Below, piece after piece: positions 36,162 through 47,258 of a stretch of DNA of 64,000 nucleotides (position 1 is the stretch's first letter; each line of letters starts with the position of its first letter). The stretch covers positions 1 through 64,000 of the forward strand of contig NZ_JAEX01000007.1 of assembly GCF_000519125.1 (NCBI RefSeq). Direction: 5' to 3'. The DNA comes from Desulfocurvus vexinensis DSM 17965 (GTDB taxonomy: Bacteria; Desulfobacterota; Desulfovibrionia; Desulfovibrionales; Desulfovibrionaceae). Under the pieces are notes generated by a model. The model worked only from the letters and a program-made list of their open reading frames with translations. It did no database searches and was not told where the DNA came from. Position numbers and translations under genes: made by a program.

Positions 36162-37358
36162 ATGAGCAAAATAGTCGTCGAAAACCTCTTCAAGATCTTC
36201 GGGCCGCACCCGGAGCGCGCCCTCAAGCTGCTGGAACGCGGCCTGGGCAAGGAGGAAATCCTCAAGAAAACCGGCCTGGGCGTCGGCGTGAACAACGCCA
36301 GCTTCGAGGTCGCCCAGGGTGAGATCGTGGTGGTCATGGGCCTGTCGGGCAGCGGCAAGTCCACCCTGGTGCGCTGCGTCAACCGGCTGCTGGAGCCCAG
36401 CGCCGGGCGCGTGCTCATCGACGGCACGGACATCCGCACCCTGGACGCCCAGGGCCTGCGCCGCCTGCGCCTGGAAAAGCTGGGCATGGTTTTCCAGAAT
36501 TTCGCGCTCTTCCCGCACCGCAGCGTGGTGCAGAACACCGAATACGGCCTGGAAATCAAGGGTATGGCGCCCGACGAGCGCCGCGACAAGGCCATGCAGG
36601 CCCTGGCCCTGGTAGGCCTTTCCGGCTGGGAGGAGGCCGCGCCGCGCCAGCTTTCCGGCGGCATGCAACAGCGCGTGGGCCTGGCCCGCGCCCTGGCGCT
36701 GGACCCCGACATCCTGCTCATGGACGAGGCCTTCAGCGCCCTGGACCCGCTCATTCGCCGCGACATGCAGGACGAGCTGCTGAACCTCCAGGACGAGATG
36801 CACAAGACCATCCTGTTCATCAGCCACGACCTGGACGAGGCCCTGAAGCTCGGGCGGCGCATCGTGCTGATGAAGGACGGGGCCATCGTGCAGGTGGGCG
36901 CGCCCGAGGAGATCCTGACCAACCCGGCCAACGACTATGTGGCGCGCTTCGTGGAGGACGTGGACATCACCAAGGTGCTCACCGCCGAGATGGTCATGAA
37001 GAAGTCCGAGGCCGTGGCCCACCTGGGCACCGACGGCCCGCGCGCAGCCCTGCGCAAGATGAAGAAGGCCGCCATCGGCTCGCTGTTCGTGCTCGACGAG
37101 ACCCACGCCGTGGCGGGCATCGTCACCGCCGAGGCCTGCGTGGCCCTGCGCGAGCGCGGCGGCACGGACCTCTCCGAGGCCATGACCCGGCCCGTCGCCT
37201 CCGTGCGCCCCGACACCCCGGCCACGGAGCTGATCCAGATCATCCACGACCTGCCCCACCCGCTGCCGGTGATGGACGCCCGGGGGCGCCTCAAGGGCGT
37301 GGTGGTGCGCGGGTCGCTGCTTGGCGCCATCGCCGAACGCGGAGGGAGCACCCAATGA
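36162..37358 (+). CDS. proV: Glycine betaine/proline ABC transporter ATPase
   Basis: 398 residues, the usual ProV/OpuAA length. An N-terminal segment with [19 protein letters not shown] precedes Walker [10 protein letters not shown] (about 62), signature LSGGMQQRV (about 163), Walker [14 protein letters not shown] (about 183). Two C-terminal CBS domains (about 275-395) sense ionic strength in this family. It energises betaine uptake with ProW and ProX. Its stop overlaps the proW start. Confidence 0.93.
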   Translation: MSKIVVENLFKIFGPHPERALKLLERGLGKEEILKKTGLGVGVNNASFEVAQGEIVVVMGLSGSGKSTLVRCVNRLLEPSAGRVLIDGTDIRTLDAQGLRRLRLEKLGMVFQNFALFPHRSVVQNTEYGLEIKGMAPDERRDKAMQALALVGLSGWEEAAPRQLSGGMQQRVGLARALALDPDILLMDEAFSALDPLIRRDMQDELLNLQDEMHKTILFISHDLDEALKLGRRIVLMKDGAIVQVGAPEEILTNPANDYVARFVEDVDITKVLTAEMVMKKSEAVAHLGTDGPRAALRKMKKAAIGSLFVLDETHAVAGIVTAEACVALRERGGTDLSEAMTRPVASVRPDTPATELIQIIHDLPHPLPVMDARGRLKGVVVRGSLLGAIAERGGSTQ

Positions 37359-38200
37359 TGACCATCCCCAAGCTGCCCCTCGGCCAGGGCCTCGAAGCGG
37401 CCATCGACTTCCTCGTGGAACATTTCTCCTTCGCCACCAAGGCCTTCTCGGTGGTCATGGACGGCGTGCTCGGCGTGCTGGAAAGCGGGCTGCTGGCCCT
37501 GCCCCCGCTGGCGCTCATCGCCGTCTTCACCGCCCTGGCCTTCTGGCTGACGCGCAAGAGCCGCGGGGTGACGGTCTTCACCTTCCTGGGCCTTGCGCTG
37601 ATCTGGAACCTCGGGCTGTGGAGCGCCACGGTCAGCACCATCGCGCTGGTGCTCATCGCCACGCTGACGGCCATCCTCGCGGGCGTGCCCCTGGGCATCC
37701 TGGCGGCCATGTACCGCCCGGTGGACCGCACGGTGATGCCCGTGCTGGACGTGATGCAGACCATGCCCGCCTTCGTCTACCTCATTCCGGCCATCCCCTT
37801 CTTCGGGCTGGGCAAGGTGGCGGCCATCTTCTCCACGGTGGTCTTCGCCATGCCCCCGGCCATCCGCCTGACCTGCCTGGGCATCCGCCAGGTCCCTCGC
37901 GAGCTGGTGGAATGCGCCGAGGCCTTCGGCTCCAACCGCTGGCAACGGCTGGTGAAGCTGGAGCTGCCCCTGGCCACGCCGACCATCCTGGCCGGGGTGA
38001 ACCAGACGGTGATGCTGGCCCTGTCCATGGTCGTCATCGCGGCCATGATCGGCGCCAAGGGCCTGGGCGGCGAGGTCTGGAAGGCCATCCAGCGCTTGCA
38101 GATGGGCGCGGGCTTCGAGGCCGGCATCGGCATCGTCATCGTGGCCATCATCCTCGACCGCGTGCTGCAAAAGGCCGGGGGCCGGGCGGACAAGCGCTGA
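37355..38200 (+). CDS. proW: Glycine betaine/proline ABC permease
   Basis: 281 residues with about six helices. The EAA coupling loop reads EAFGSNRWQRLVKLELPLA (about 188), and MQTMPAFVYLIPAIPFFGLG is the conserved substrate-path segment of this family. Starts inside the proV stop (ATGA overlap). Part of the osmoprotectant importer. Confidence 0.93.
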   Translation: MMTIPKLPLGQGLEAAIDFLVEHFSFATKAFSVVMDGVLGVLESGLLALPPLALIAVFTALAFWLTRKSRGVTVFTFLGLALIWNLGLWSATVSTIALVLIATLTAILAGVPLGILAAMYRPVDRTVMPVLDVMQTMPAFVYLIPAIPFFGLGKVAAIFSTVVFAMPPAIRLTCLGIRQVPRELVECAEAFGSNRWQRLVKLELPLATPTILAGVNQTVMLALSMVVIAAMIGAKGLGGEVWKAIQRLQMGAGFEAGIGIVIVAIILDRVLQKAGGRADKR

Positions 38201-38256
38201 CCCGCGCCGCTGCGCGCCGATTTTTGAAAACGAACGGAAAACCCAAGGAGGACCCC

Positions 38257-39114
38257 ATGTTCAAGAAACTCATGCTGACCCTGGCCCTGGCGGCCCTGGC
38301 CGCCCTGATGACCGCCCCCGCCCAGGCGGCAAGCAAGGGCAAGGTCCGCCTGGCCTATGTGGAATGGGACTGCGCCGCCGCCAGCACCAGCGTGGTGCAG
38401 GCCGTGCTGCAGGAAAAAATGGGCTACGAGGTGGAAATCCTGCCCGTGGCCGCCGCGGCCATGTGGCAGGCCGTGGGCACCGGCGACGTGGACGGCATGG
38501 TCACCGCCTGGCTGCCCGTGACCCACGCCGACTACCTGGACAAGGTCAAGGACACGGTGGAGAACCTCGGGCCCATCACCGGCGGGGCCAAGCTCGGCTG
38601 GGCCGTGCCCTCCTACGTCAGCGTGGACTCCATCGCCGACCTGAACGCCCACAAGGCCGAGTTCGACGGCAAGATCATCGGCATCGACCCCGGCGCGGGC
38701 CTGATGCGCCTGTCCGAGCAGGCCGTGAAGGACTACGGCCTGGAGCTTGAGCTGATGGAAGGCTCCGGCGCGACCATGACCGCCGCCCTGGCCGACGCCA
38801 TCAAGAACAAGCAGTGGGTCGTGGTCACGGCCTGGTCGCCGCACTGGATGTTCGGCAAGTGGGACCTCAAGTACCTGGCCGACCCCAAGGGCGTCCTGGG
38901 CGACGAGGAGCACATCGACACCATCGTGCGCAAGGGCCTGAAGGCCGACATGCCCGAGGTCTACGCCCTGCTGGACAACTTCGCCTGGAAGGACGCGAAC
39001 CAGCTCCAGATGGTCATGGCCTGGAACCAGGAGCCCGGCGCCGACCGCTACGAGAACGCCAAGCGCTTCATCAAGGAAAACGAGGCCCAGGTGAACGCCT
39101 GGATGGGCAAGTAG
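38257..39114 (+). CDS. proX: Glycine betaine-binding periplasmic protein
   Basis: 285 residues. Signal peptide 1-24 (AQA-A), then the OpuAC/ProX fold: VRLAYVEWDCAAASTSVV, MVTAWLPVTHADY and VVVTAWSPHWMFGKWDLKYL, which supply the aromatic residues (Trp) that cage the quaternary ammonium group. Ribosome-binding site AAGGAGG. Last gene of the operon, closed by a strong terminator. Confidence 0.93.
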   Translation: MFKKLMLTLALAALAALMTAPAQAASKGKVRLAYVEWDCAAASTSVVQAVLQEKMGYEVEILPVAAAAMWQAVGTGDVDGMVTAWLPVTHADYLDKVKDTVENLGPITGGAKLGWAVPSYVSVDSIADLNAHKAEFDGKIIGIDPGAGLMRLSEQAVKDYGLELELMEGSGATMTAALADAIKNKQWVVVTAWSPHWMFGKWDLKYLADPKGVLGDEEHIDTIVRKGLKADMPEVYALLDNFAWKDANQLQMVMAWNQEPGADRYENAKRFIKENEAQVNAWMGK

Positions 39115-39163
39115 GCCACAAGGGCCTGCCCGGGGTGAAGGCCCCGGGCAATACTGAAAACAA

Positions 39164-39200
39164 CCCCCCGCCGCCGGATATCCGGCGGCGGGGGGATTTT
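39164..39200 (+). terminator. Terminator after proX
   Basis: CCCCCCGCCGCCGGA and its exact complement are separated by TA, followed by ATTTTAT. The core of the stem is the same as in the hairpin at 39,954-39,992. Confidence 0.85.
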
Positions 39201-39251
39201 ATATGCGCTGAGATGGTTATCACCTGACAGTAGGACTCCCTTTGTGTCGCA

Positions 39252-39839
39252 TCACTTCTGCGCGCCTCTCTGAGCAATCCTCTGAGCAATCTGCCGGAGT
39301 TTCGTTTTCATCCAGCTTACACACTGCAATTCGTCCCCAAAAGACTTCTCAGGCCAATTACTTATCCAAATCTCGTGTATCAATAGATCTTTTAGATTCT
39401 TTAACTCTTCCCTCTTAATCCTTTTGTAATTTATTCCATCCGCTATAGCATCACAGCGGAAGGCGCTACAAGCGTGCTCTATCTCAATTTTTTCAACTGC
39501 ATTGCGAACTGTCCTAAAGCATGTCATGAATTTATCTCTATTTGCGTTTGTAATATACATGCTCACTGCCTCTGCATGATCACCTACTGGCCAGAGTATA
39601 TGAATTATCATTGCTTCCATCCTGTATTTCCAACCATCATGACAACCTTCTTCGCGGAATGCATCGCAATCAGTACTAACTTTTCTAAAAGCTTCATTCA
39701 TTTTCATCATAAAATCATAAAAAACATCTGATCTCTTTTGCATCACAAAAATATTTTCGCCTTGTTTTCGAGTTAGCCATGCCCCCAACAACACGCAAAT
39801 AACAGCAGTAGCACTTGTAGCCAACAAACTCCACACCAT
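39252..39839 (-). CDS. Low-G+C orphan membrane-anchored protein
   Basis: 195 residues with a GGAGG ribosome-binding site. One N-terminal helix (about 2-22) is followed by a soluble, mostly helical domain rich in Cys, Met and charged residues (VFYDFMMKMNEAFRKVSTDC, then HAEAVSMYITNANRDKFMTC, and RIKREELKNLKDLLIHEIW). I do not recognise a family. Its base composition is far lower in G+C than everything around it, it uses AT-ending codons, and it lies between two nearly identical terminator hairpins; recent acquisition is likely. A phage-defence or toxin role is possible but there is no direct evidence. Confidence 0.75.
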   Translation of the reverse strand: MVWSLLATSATAVICVLLGAWLTRKQGENIFVMQKRSDVFYDFMMKMNEAFRKVSTDCDAFREEGCHDGWKYRMEAMIIHILWPVGDHAEAVSMYITNANRDKFMTCFRTVRNAVEKIEIEHACSAFRCDAIADGINYKRIKREELKNLKDLLIHEIWISNWPEKSFGDELQCVSWMKTKLRQIAQRIAQRGAQK

Positions 39840-39953
39840 AAAGCCTCCAATTTCTTTTTCAGTTCAAGCACTTATTCATTCCGGAGAGACTACAACAAAG
39901 CTACTCCAGCCTCAAAAAAAAGCAAGGAGACAACTCAACACGCTATTACAAAT

Positions 39954-39992
39954 AAAACCCCCGCCGCCGGAAGCTCCGGCGGCGGGGGTTTT
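39954..39992. terminator. Bidirectional terminator
   Basis: An 18-bp perfect stem, AAAACCCCCGCCGCCGGA and its complement, with an AGC loop, so A-tract and T-tract sit on both sides. It can terminate the degV-type gene (minus) from the right and transcripts from the left. Confidence 0.85.
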
Positions 39993-40032
39993 GCTATGGC
40001 GTCTGGGCAGGGCAAACCGCTGCGCGACGGCT

Positions 40033-41844
40033 TCAATCCCCCAGCACGGCGATGGCGGCGGCGCCGAGGCCGGAGTAGCAGCCGAGCACCGGGGAGGCTT
40101 CGCTGGTGTAGAGGGGTTCCACGCCGTAGGTGTCCCAGAGCATCCGGCGGTAGCGTTCGGCGGTGTGCGGGGCGGCGACGTGGGCGATGGCGAAGCGCAG
40201 GTTCTTGCGGCCCTCGGCGTAGGCGCGCACGTGGGCGAAGAGCTTGCGCTGGGCGTGCAGCGCGCCCAGGCCCTTGGCGATGACCTGGGCCTTGCCCTGG
40301 CGGTCGAAGGTCAAGACCGGCTTGATGCGCAACACCTTGGCCAGCAACCCCTGGCCCTTGCTCACCCGCCCGCCGCGCACGGCGAAGTCCAGGGTGTCCA
40401 GGGTCACGAAGATGCGCACCTTGTCGATGGCCTCCTGGGCCACGGCGCGCACGGCGTCGGCGTCCATGCCCAGTCCGGCGGCCAGGGCGGCCTCGCGCAC
40501 GGCAAGGCCCAGGGCCACGGTCAGGGTGTGGCTGTCCAGCACGGCGATGCGTTCGGCGTCCACCTGGCGGGCCATGTTCAGCCCGGCCTGGTAGGTGCCG
40601 CTGGCCCCGCCCGTCAGGTGCACGGCCACCACCTGCCCGTACTCCTCGACCATGGCCTCGTAGACGTCCTTGATGCGCTGGGGCGCGGGCTGGGAGGTCT
40701 TGGCCACGCGCGCGCCACGCAGGCGGTCGTTGAATTCCTCGGGGGAGATGTCGATCTTGTCGGTGAACTCCTGGCCGTCCAGGGTCAGGGTCAGCGGCGC
40801 AAAGCGAATGCCGTGGGCGGCCATGAACTCGGCGGGCAGGTCGCAGCACGAGTCGGTGACGATGCCCACCCGCTGGCGGGCGCGGGCCACCAGCTCGCGG
40901 TGCTGGCGCAGCATGTCGTCCACCTTGCGCCGGGTGACGTCGCCCGCGGCCTGGGCAACCTCGAACACCGTGTCCGGCTCGTTGGTATGCACATGCACGC
41001 GCACCACCGTGGGCGTTCCGGCCACGATGAGGCTGTCGCCCAGGGGCTCCAGGCGCGCGCGCAGGGCGTCGCGGTCGATGGCCTTGCCGCGCACCAGGCA
41101 CTCGGTGCAGTAGCGGAAGTCCAGGGACTCCACGGCCACACGCTCCTGGGCCTCGCCCACGCCCGGGCGCTCGGCGGCGAGCATGGTCTTCTCGGCGTGG
41201 CGGTCCACCCGGCCGCGCTCCACGAAGTCCTGGATGCCGTCCAGCAGGTAGACGAAGCCCTGGGCCCCGGCGTCCACCACCCCGGCAGCCTTGAGGCTGG
41301 CCAGCTTTTCCGTGGTTTCGCGCAGCGACTGCTTGGCGCGCTCCAGCGAGTCGAGCAGCAGCTCGGGGAAGTCGCGGTATTTCTCGCAGTTGCCGCGCAG
41401 GTGGTCGGCCCAGTCGGTGATCACCGTGAGGATGGTGCCCTCCTTGGGCGAGGCCATGGCCTCGCGGGCGCGGTCCGCCGCGCGGGTCACGGCCATGGCG
41501 AACTCGCGCGGGGACACGCGCACCAGGTCCTTCACGCCCTCGGAAAAGCCGCAGAAGAACTGGGCCAGGATGACCCCCGAATTGCCCCGCGCGCCCAGCA
41601 GGGCGGCCTCGGCGATGACCTGGCTCATGGCCTCGATGGACGAGTCCAGGGCGTCGGCCGAACCGTCCACGATGGAGCGCATGGTCCCGGCCATGTTGCT
41701 GCCGGTGTCGCCGTCGGGCACGGGGAAGACGTTGATGGCGTCGAGGTGGTCGGAATGGTCGATGAGCCGCTGGGCGGCGGCCATGAGAATGCGCTTGAAG
41801 CGGATGCCGTCGATGTACTGGATTCTGTTGGGAACCGGGGCCAT
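40033..41844 (-). CDS. DAK2-DegV fusion (FakA-FakB-like)
   Basis: 603 residues. The start is the ATG 6 nt after GGAGG; an in-frame GTG two codons earlier overlaps the ribosome-binding site. The N-terminal DAK2/DhaL kinase-like domain (about 1-200) has INVFPVPDGDTGSNMAGTM and LLGARGNSGVILAQFF, the ATP/Mg site. The C-terminal DegV (EDD) domain (about 310-600) has VGIVTDSCCDLPAE, PLTLTLDGQEFTDKID and HLTGGASGTYQAGLNMAR, which bind a fatty acid in FakB proteins. Both functions in one chain suggest a fatty-acid kinase that feeds exogenous fatty acids to phospholipid synthesis; this is inferred. Confidence 0.87.
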   Translation of the reverse strand: MAPVPNRIQYIDGIRFKRILMAAAQRLIDHSDHLDAINVFPVPDGDTGSNMAGTMRSIVDGSADALDSSIEAMSQVIAEAALLGARGNSGVILAQFFCGFSEGVKDLVRVSPREFAMAVTRAADRAREAMASPKEGTILTVITDWADHLRGNCEKYRDFPELLLDSLERAKQSLRETTEKLASLKAAGVVDAGAQGFVYLLDGIQDFVERGRVDRHAEKTMLAAERPGVGEAQERVAVESLDFRYCTECLVRGKAIDRDALRARLEPLGDSLIVAGTPTVVRVHVHTNEPDTVFEVAQAAGDVTRRKVDDMLRQHRELVARARQRVGIVTDSCCDLPAEFMAAHGIRFAPLTLTLDGQEFTDKIDISPEEFNDRLRGARVAKTSQPAPQRIKDVYEAMVEEYGQVVAVHLTGGASGTYQAGLNMARQVDAERIAVLDSHTLTVALGLAVREAALAAGLGMDADAVRAVAQEAIDKVRIFVTLDTLDFAVRGGRVSKGQGLLAKVLRIKPVLTFDRQGKAQVIAKGLGALHAQRKLFAHVRAYAEGRKNLRFAIAHVAAPHTAERYRRMLWDTYGVEPLYTSEASPVLGCYSGLGAAAIAVLGD

Positions 41845-41946
41845 CTGCACCCTCCGTACGTGATCGTCGCGGGCCGGTCCGGGCGCGCGCCCGCCGCTTC
41901 TACCCTATTTCAAACACGGGCGCAAACCCCGCCCCGGCGGGCGCTC

Positions 41947-43356
<1,410 letters not shown>

Positions 43357-43414
43357 GGCGTCCTCAAGGCTCAGGGTGCGGCGCGCCGGGCCAGGCGGCA
43401 CGCGGCGCGCGGGG

Positions 43415-45655
43415 TCAGCCGACGGTCGGCTCGTCCCCATAGAGCACGAAATGAACGCTCCTGTCACCCTTGCCTCGATACATGGCCGCGTCGGCCCGGG
43501 TGAGCACCGTGGTGGCGTCCGTGCCGTGGCGGGGATACAGGCTCACGCCGATGCTCACCCCCAGGCGCACCTCCACGGCCCCGATGCGGATGGGCTCGCG
43601 CACCGCCGCCTGCATCTTGGCCGCCACGGCTTCCACCGTGCCCTGGCCCTCGCCGCAGAAGATCACCGCCGTGAACTCGTCGCCGCCGATGCGCGCCAGG
43701 GTGTCGGACTTGCGGATGCAGGCCTTGAGGCGCGTGGCCACCTCGCGCAGCACCGCGTCGCCGAACTCGTGGCCGTGGGTGTCGTTGACCTGCTTGAAGT
43801 CGTTGAGGTCCATGTAGAACACGGCGCAGCAGCCCCCGCTGCGGTCCACCTGGGCCATGGTCTGCTCCAGGCGGTCCTGGAAAAGGCGGCGGTTAGGCAG
43901 GTCGGTCAGGGGGTCGTGCATGGCCTGGCGGCGCTGCTCCTCCTCCACCAGCCTGCGCCGGGTGATGTCGTTGACGGTCATGGCGAAGTAGCCCGGCTCC
44001 CAGCTGAAGGCGCGCACGGAGAACCACATCTGCGTGGGCGCGAAGAACATCTCGCCCGAGCGCGTGTGCTGGGTGCGGGCCACGGTGCCCAGGAAGTCGA
44101 TCCAGCGGTAGAGCTTCTCGCGCTGCTCGGGGAACAGCTCCAGGGCCGAGCGGCCCAGGTAGCTTTCGCGCGGGATGCCCGTGAGGGTCTCCGCCGCAGG
44201 GTTCACGTCCAGGAACACGAAGTCCGTGGCCTTGCCCTCGGCGTCGGAAACGATGCGGCAGTAGGCCACGCCCTCCTGCATGCTGTGGAACAGCGAGCGG
44301 TACTTGCGTTCGGAATCCTCAGTGCGCCGGGTCTGGGCCTGGACCATCTGCATGGCGATGAAAAAGACCAGCAGCAGCCCTGCGCCCAGCAGGGCCTGGC
44401 GCAGGGCCACCAGCCGCTGCCCGGCGACCTCGCGGCCCCAGCCGTGGGCATCGAACTCCAGGGCCAGGGCCGCCAGCACGCGCCCGCCCCCCGGCACCTG
44501 GGCCACGGCGTGGTGCGCCACGGCGAAGGTACCCCAGTCGTCGCGCACCGGGCCGCTCACCGCCCCCTCGCCCGTGGCCAGGAAGCGGCGCATGGCCGCC
44601 TGCTCCGTGGCGGGCCACAGCGCGCGGCCCTCGGCGGCGCCGGGCGCCGCCAGCGGGACCGCCGCAAGGGCCACGAGCCCATCGCCGCGCGGCACGTAGA
44701 GACTGGCGGCGGACAGCCCGGAATCCACCCCGACCACGCGCTCCAGCGCCAGGGCCAGGGACCGGGTCTCCGCCCCGCCCGGCTGCCCCACGCCCTGGGC
44801 CAGGGCCAGCACCAGCCGCGCGTCCAGCGACCCGCCGACGATGCGCGCCCGGGCCAGGAGTTCCTGGCGCATGTGCGCGTCGTGGCCGCGGCCCGCATGG
44901 TCCGCCGCCACGGCCCCGGCCAGCAGCACCAGGGCCAGCAGGGGCACGAAGCCCAGGGCCAGACGCAGCCGCCGACGCAAAAGCTGCTCGGAAAGGGCCA
45001 CCCCGTACAGCCACAGGGCCACGGCCAGCACCGTGACCCCCACGGTGCGCACGAGCTTCCAGACGACGAATTCCTCCATGCCTGCCTGGGCGCGCAACGC
45101 CTCGCCCACGGTCTGCATGGCCATGCAATGGGCCGTGACGATGCCGCCCAGGGCTGCGGCCAAGAGGGCCAGGGCCCCCACCAGCAGCAGCCAGCGCCCA
45201 CGGTTCTCCAGCAGCGCCGCGCGCAACAGCGCCCAGGCCGCCGCCCCGCCCGAAAGCGCGCCGAAGAAGCTGCCCGCCGTGCGCAGGGGGTTCTCGTCGC
45301 CCAGGGCCAGTGCCCCCGCATAGACCACGAGCAGCAGCAGGAAGAACCACACGGCCTGGCCGCGCTGGCCCCCGGTGCGTGCGTGCATGGCCGCCCAGAA
45401 CTCCACCAGGCAGACCATGGCCCCGATGTACAGCAGCGAGCGCAGGGCCACGGCCATGGCGGGCTCCGCCGCCGAATAGGCCCACAGCTCCATGCAGCAG
45501 GCCAGCCCCCCCAGCAGGCCGAAGCCAGCCAGCCAGTGCAGCGGCAGGCGGCGCAGGGAATTGCGCACGGCGCACAGGCAGACCGAGGCCAGCAGGAACT
45601 GGGAGACCGCGCCCAGAAGCAGGGCTGTATCGGGAGGCATGAGGGGCATGTCCAC
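43415..45655 (-). CDS. Membrane sensor diguanylate cyclase
   Basis: 746 residues. Seven or so N-terminal helices (about 10-235), a periplasmic sensor region (about 245-420), one more helix (about 425), a PAS domain (about 450-575) and a GGDEF domain (about 590-740). The active site RIGGDEF is intact, and RKSD lies five residues before it as the inhibitory I-site, so it makes c-di-GMP under product control. No EAL domain. The c-di-GMP signal may be read by the EAL/HDOD protein at 31,197. The start has no obvious strong ribosome-binding site. Confidence 0.92.
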   Translation of the reverse strand: MDMPLMPPDTALLLGAVSQFLLASVCLCAVRNSLRRLPLHWLAGFGLLGGLACCMELWAYSAAEPAMAVALRSLLYIGAMVCLVEFWAAMHARTGGQRGQAVWFFLLLLVVYAGALALGDENPLRTAGSFFGALSGGAAAWALLRAALLENRGRWLLLVGALALLAAALGGIVTAHCMAMQTVGEALRAQAGMEEFVVWKLVRTVGVTVLAVALWLYGVALSEQLLRRRLRLALGFVPLLALVLLAGAVAADHAGRGHDAHMRQELLARARIVGGSLDARLVLALAQGVGQPGGAETRSLALALERVVGVDSGLSAASLYVPRGDGLVALAAVPLAAPGAAEGRALWPATEQAAMRRFLATGEGAVSGPVRDDWGTFAVAHHAVAQVPGGGRVLAALALEFDAHGWGREVAGQRLVALRQALLGAGLLLVFFIAMQMVQAQTRRTEDSERKYRSLFHSMQEGVAYCRIVSDAEGKATDFVFLDVNPAAETLTGIPRESYLGRSALELFPEQREKLYRWIDFLGTVARTQHTRSGEMFFAPTQMWFSVRAFSWEPGYFAMTVNDITRRRLVEEEQRRQAMHDPLTDLPNRRLFQDRLEQTMAQVDRSGGCCAVFYMDLNDFKQVNDTHGHEFGDAVLREVATRLKACIRKSDTLARIGGDEFTAVIFCGEGQGTVEAVAAKMQAAVREPIRIGAVEVRLGVSIGVSLYPRHGTDATTVLTRADAAMYRGKGDRSVHFVLYGDEPTVG

Positions 45656-45848
45656 GAACAGTACCAGAGTTTGATCAAGATTTCCGGGGCAAAACGAGGG
45701 TTCTCCCCCCTGGGCGTCATACGCCAGACCGGAAAAAAAACAAAGCCCTATCCGGAAGAGTATCGAAAAAAAGAAGCCGTGGAGACCGCCCGGGCGCGCC
45801 GGGCGGGGCCGGAGCCCACGGCGCGCAGCAGGGGCGCAGGCGGGCCCG

Positions 45849-47072
45849 CTACTTCCCCTTGGGCCGGAAGAGCAGGCCGCGGTCCACGGCGTCCTTGCCG
45901 AACTTGTCGCGGATGATGTCCATGGCGCGGTCCAGCCGGGCCAGTTCCTCGGCGCGGGCCTGGTCCGGGTCGGGCAGCAGGGAAAGCTGGCGCTGGCCGT
46001 GGCCGAAATTGGACACCCCCAGCCCGATGAGCCGCACGGGGCGTTCCAGGCGCGTTTCGCGCAACAGGGCCCGCCCGGTCTCGAAGATCAGGGCGGTCAC
46101 GTCGGTGGGCTCGGCCAGGGTGCGGCTCCTGGTGTGCAGGGCGAAGTCGCTGTACTTGAGCTTGAGGGTCACGGTGCGCCCCGCCAGGCCGCTGCGGCGC
46201 AGGTCGCGCCCCACGCGCTCGGCGTGGGCCAGCAGCCAGCGCGCCAGCAGGGCCTTGTCCGTGGTGTCGCGGTCCAGAGTGGTTTCCGCGCTGGACGACT
46301 TGGGCTCGTGGTGGGGCACGACCGGGGAATGGTCCTCCCCCCGGGCGCGGGCGTGGAGGCTCTCGCCGCGCTCGCCCAGGCGCCGGGTCCAGAACTCCGC
46401 GCCCCGGGCCAGCACGTCGCCCACCGTGCGCACGCCCAGGCGGGCCAGCTCCTGGCCCGTGCGCGGCCCCACGCCGGGGATGCGCCCCACGGGCAGGTCG
46501 TGCAGGAACGCCGCCACGTCCTGCGGCTCCAGGATGAACATGCCGTCGGGCTTGTTCGCGTCCGAGGCGATCTTGGCCAGGAACTTGTTGGGCGCGATGC
46601 CCACCGAACAGGTCAGGCCCGTGGCCTCGCGCACCCGCGCCCGCAACAGCTCGCCCACCACCGGCGGCGGGCCGAACAGGCGCTGCGTGCCCGTGAGGTC
46701 CACATAGGCCTCGTCCACCGACACCTGCTCCACCAGGGGCGAGACCTCGCGCAGCAGGGCCATGACCTGCCGCGACACCTCGCTGTAGCGCCCCATGCGC
46801 CCGCGCACCACCACCAGCTGCGGGCACAGGCGCCGGGCCTGGGCCATGGGCATGGCCGAGCGCACCCCGAAGCGCCGGGCCTCGTACGACGCGGCGCTGA
46901 CCACGCCGCGGTGCTCGCCGCCGCCCACGGCCACGGGCAGCCCGCGCAGGGCGGGGTTGTCGCGCTGCTCCACCGAGGCGAAAAAGGCGTCCATGTCCAG
47001 GTGCATGATCACCCGGGGGTGGACGGGCCCCGGGGGCGGCCCGGGCGGGGAGGCGGGGGGTCTGGCGGCCAT
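45849..47072 (-). CDS. dinB: DNA polymerase IV
   Basis: 407 residues. Y-family signatures are complete: HLDMDAFFASVEQRDNP with the first catalytic Asp, VVSAASYEARRFGVRSAMPM, SVDEAYVDLTG with the second acidic pair, and the helix-hairpin-helix IPGVGPRTGQELARLG. The C-terminal little-finger domain is present. It copies damaged DNA with low fidelity. A clear LexA site is not seen upstream. Confidence 0.94.
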   Translation of the reverse strand: MAARPPASPPGPPPGPVHPRVIMHLDMDAFFASVEQRDNPALRGLPVAVGGGEHRGVVSAASYEARRFGVRSAMPMAQARRLCPQLVVVRGRMGRYSEVSRQVMALLREVSPLVEQVSVDEAYVDLTGTQRLFGPPPVVGELLRARVREATGLTCSVGIAPNKFLAKIASDANKPDGMFILEPQDVAAFLHDLPVGRIPGVGPRTGQELARLGVRTVGDVLARGAEFWTRRLGERGESLHARARGEDHSPVVPHHEPKSSSAETTLDRDTTDKALLARWLLAHAERVGRDLRRSGLAGRTVTLKLKYSDFALHTRSRTLAEPTDVTALIFETGRALLRETRLERPVRLIGLGVSNFGHGQRQLSLLPDPDQARAEELARLDRAMDIIRDKFGKDAVDRGLLFRPKGK

Positions 47073-47204
47073 GGCCTGTGGTCCTACAAGCGCGCGGCGG
47101 GGTCAAGTGCGCTTGACAGCTCGCCCTGGGCCGCCCGGGGAGGCCCGGCCCTGGCCGCCGCGAGCCCCGAAACGCCGCCGGGCGGCCCCGGCCGGAAAAC
47201 GCAC

Positions 47205-47237
47205 GACGGCCCGCGCGGCAGTGCCGCGCGGGCCGTC
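47205..47237 (-). terminator. Terminator of the OmpH-like gene
   Basis: GACGGCCCGCGCGGCA and TGCCGCGCGGGCCGTC form a 16-bp perfect stem with a one-base centre, 22 bp past the stop of the minus-strand lipoprotein gene. Confidence 0.75.
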
Positions 47238-47258
47238 CGGAACCTTGTGGCGACGAGG

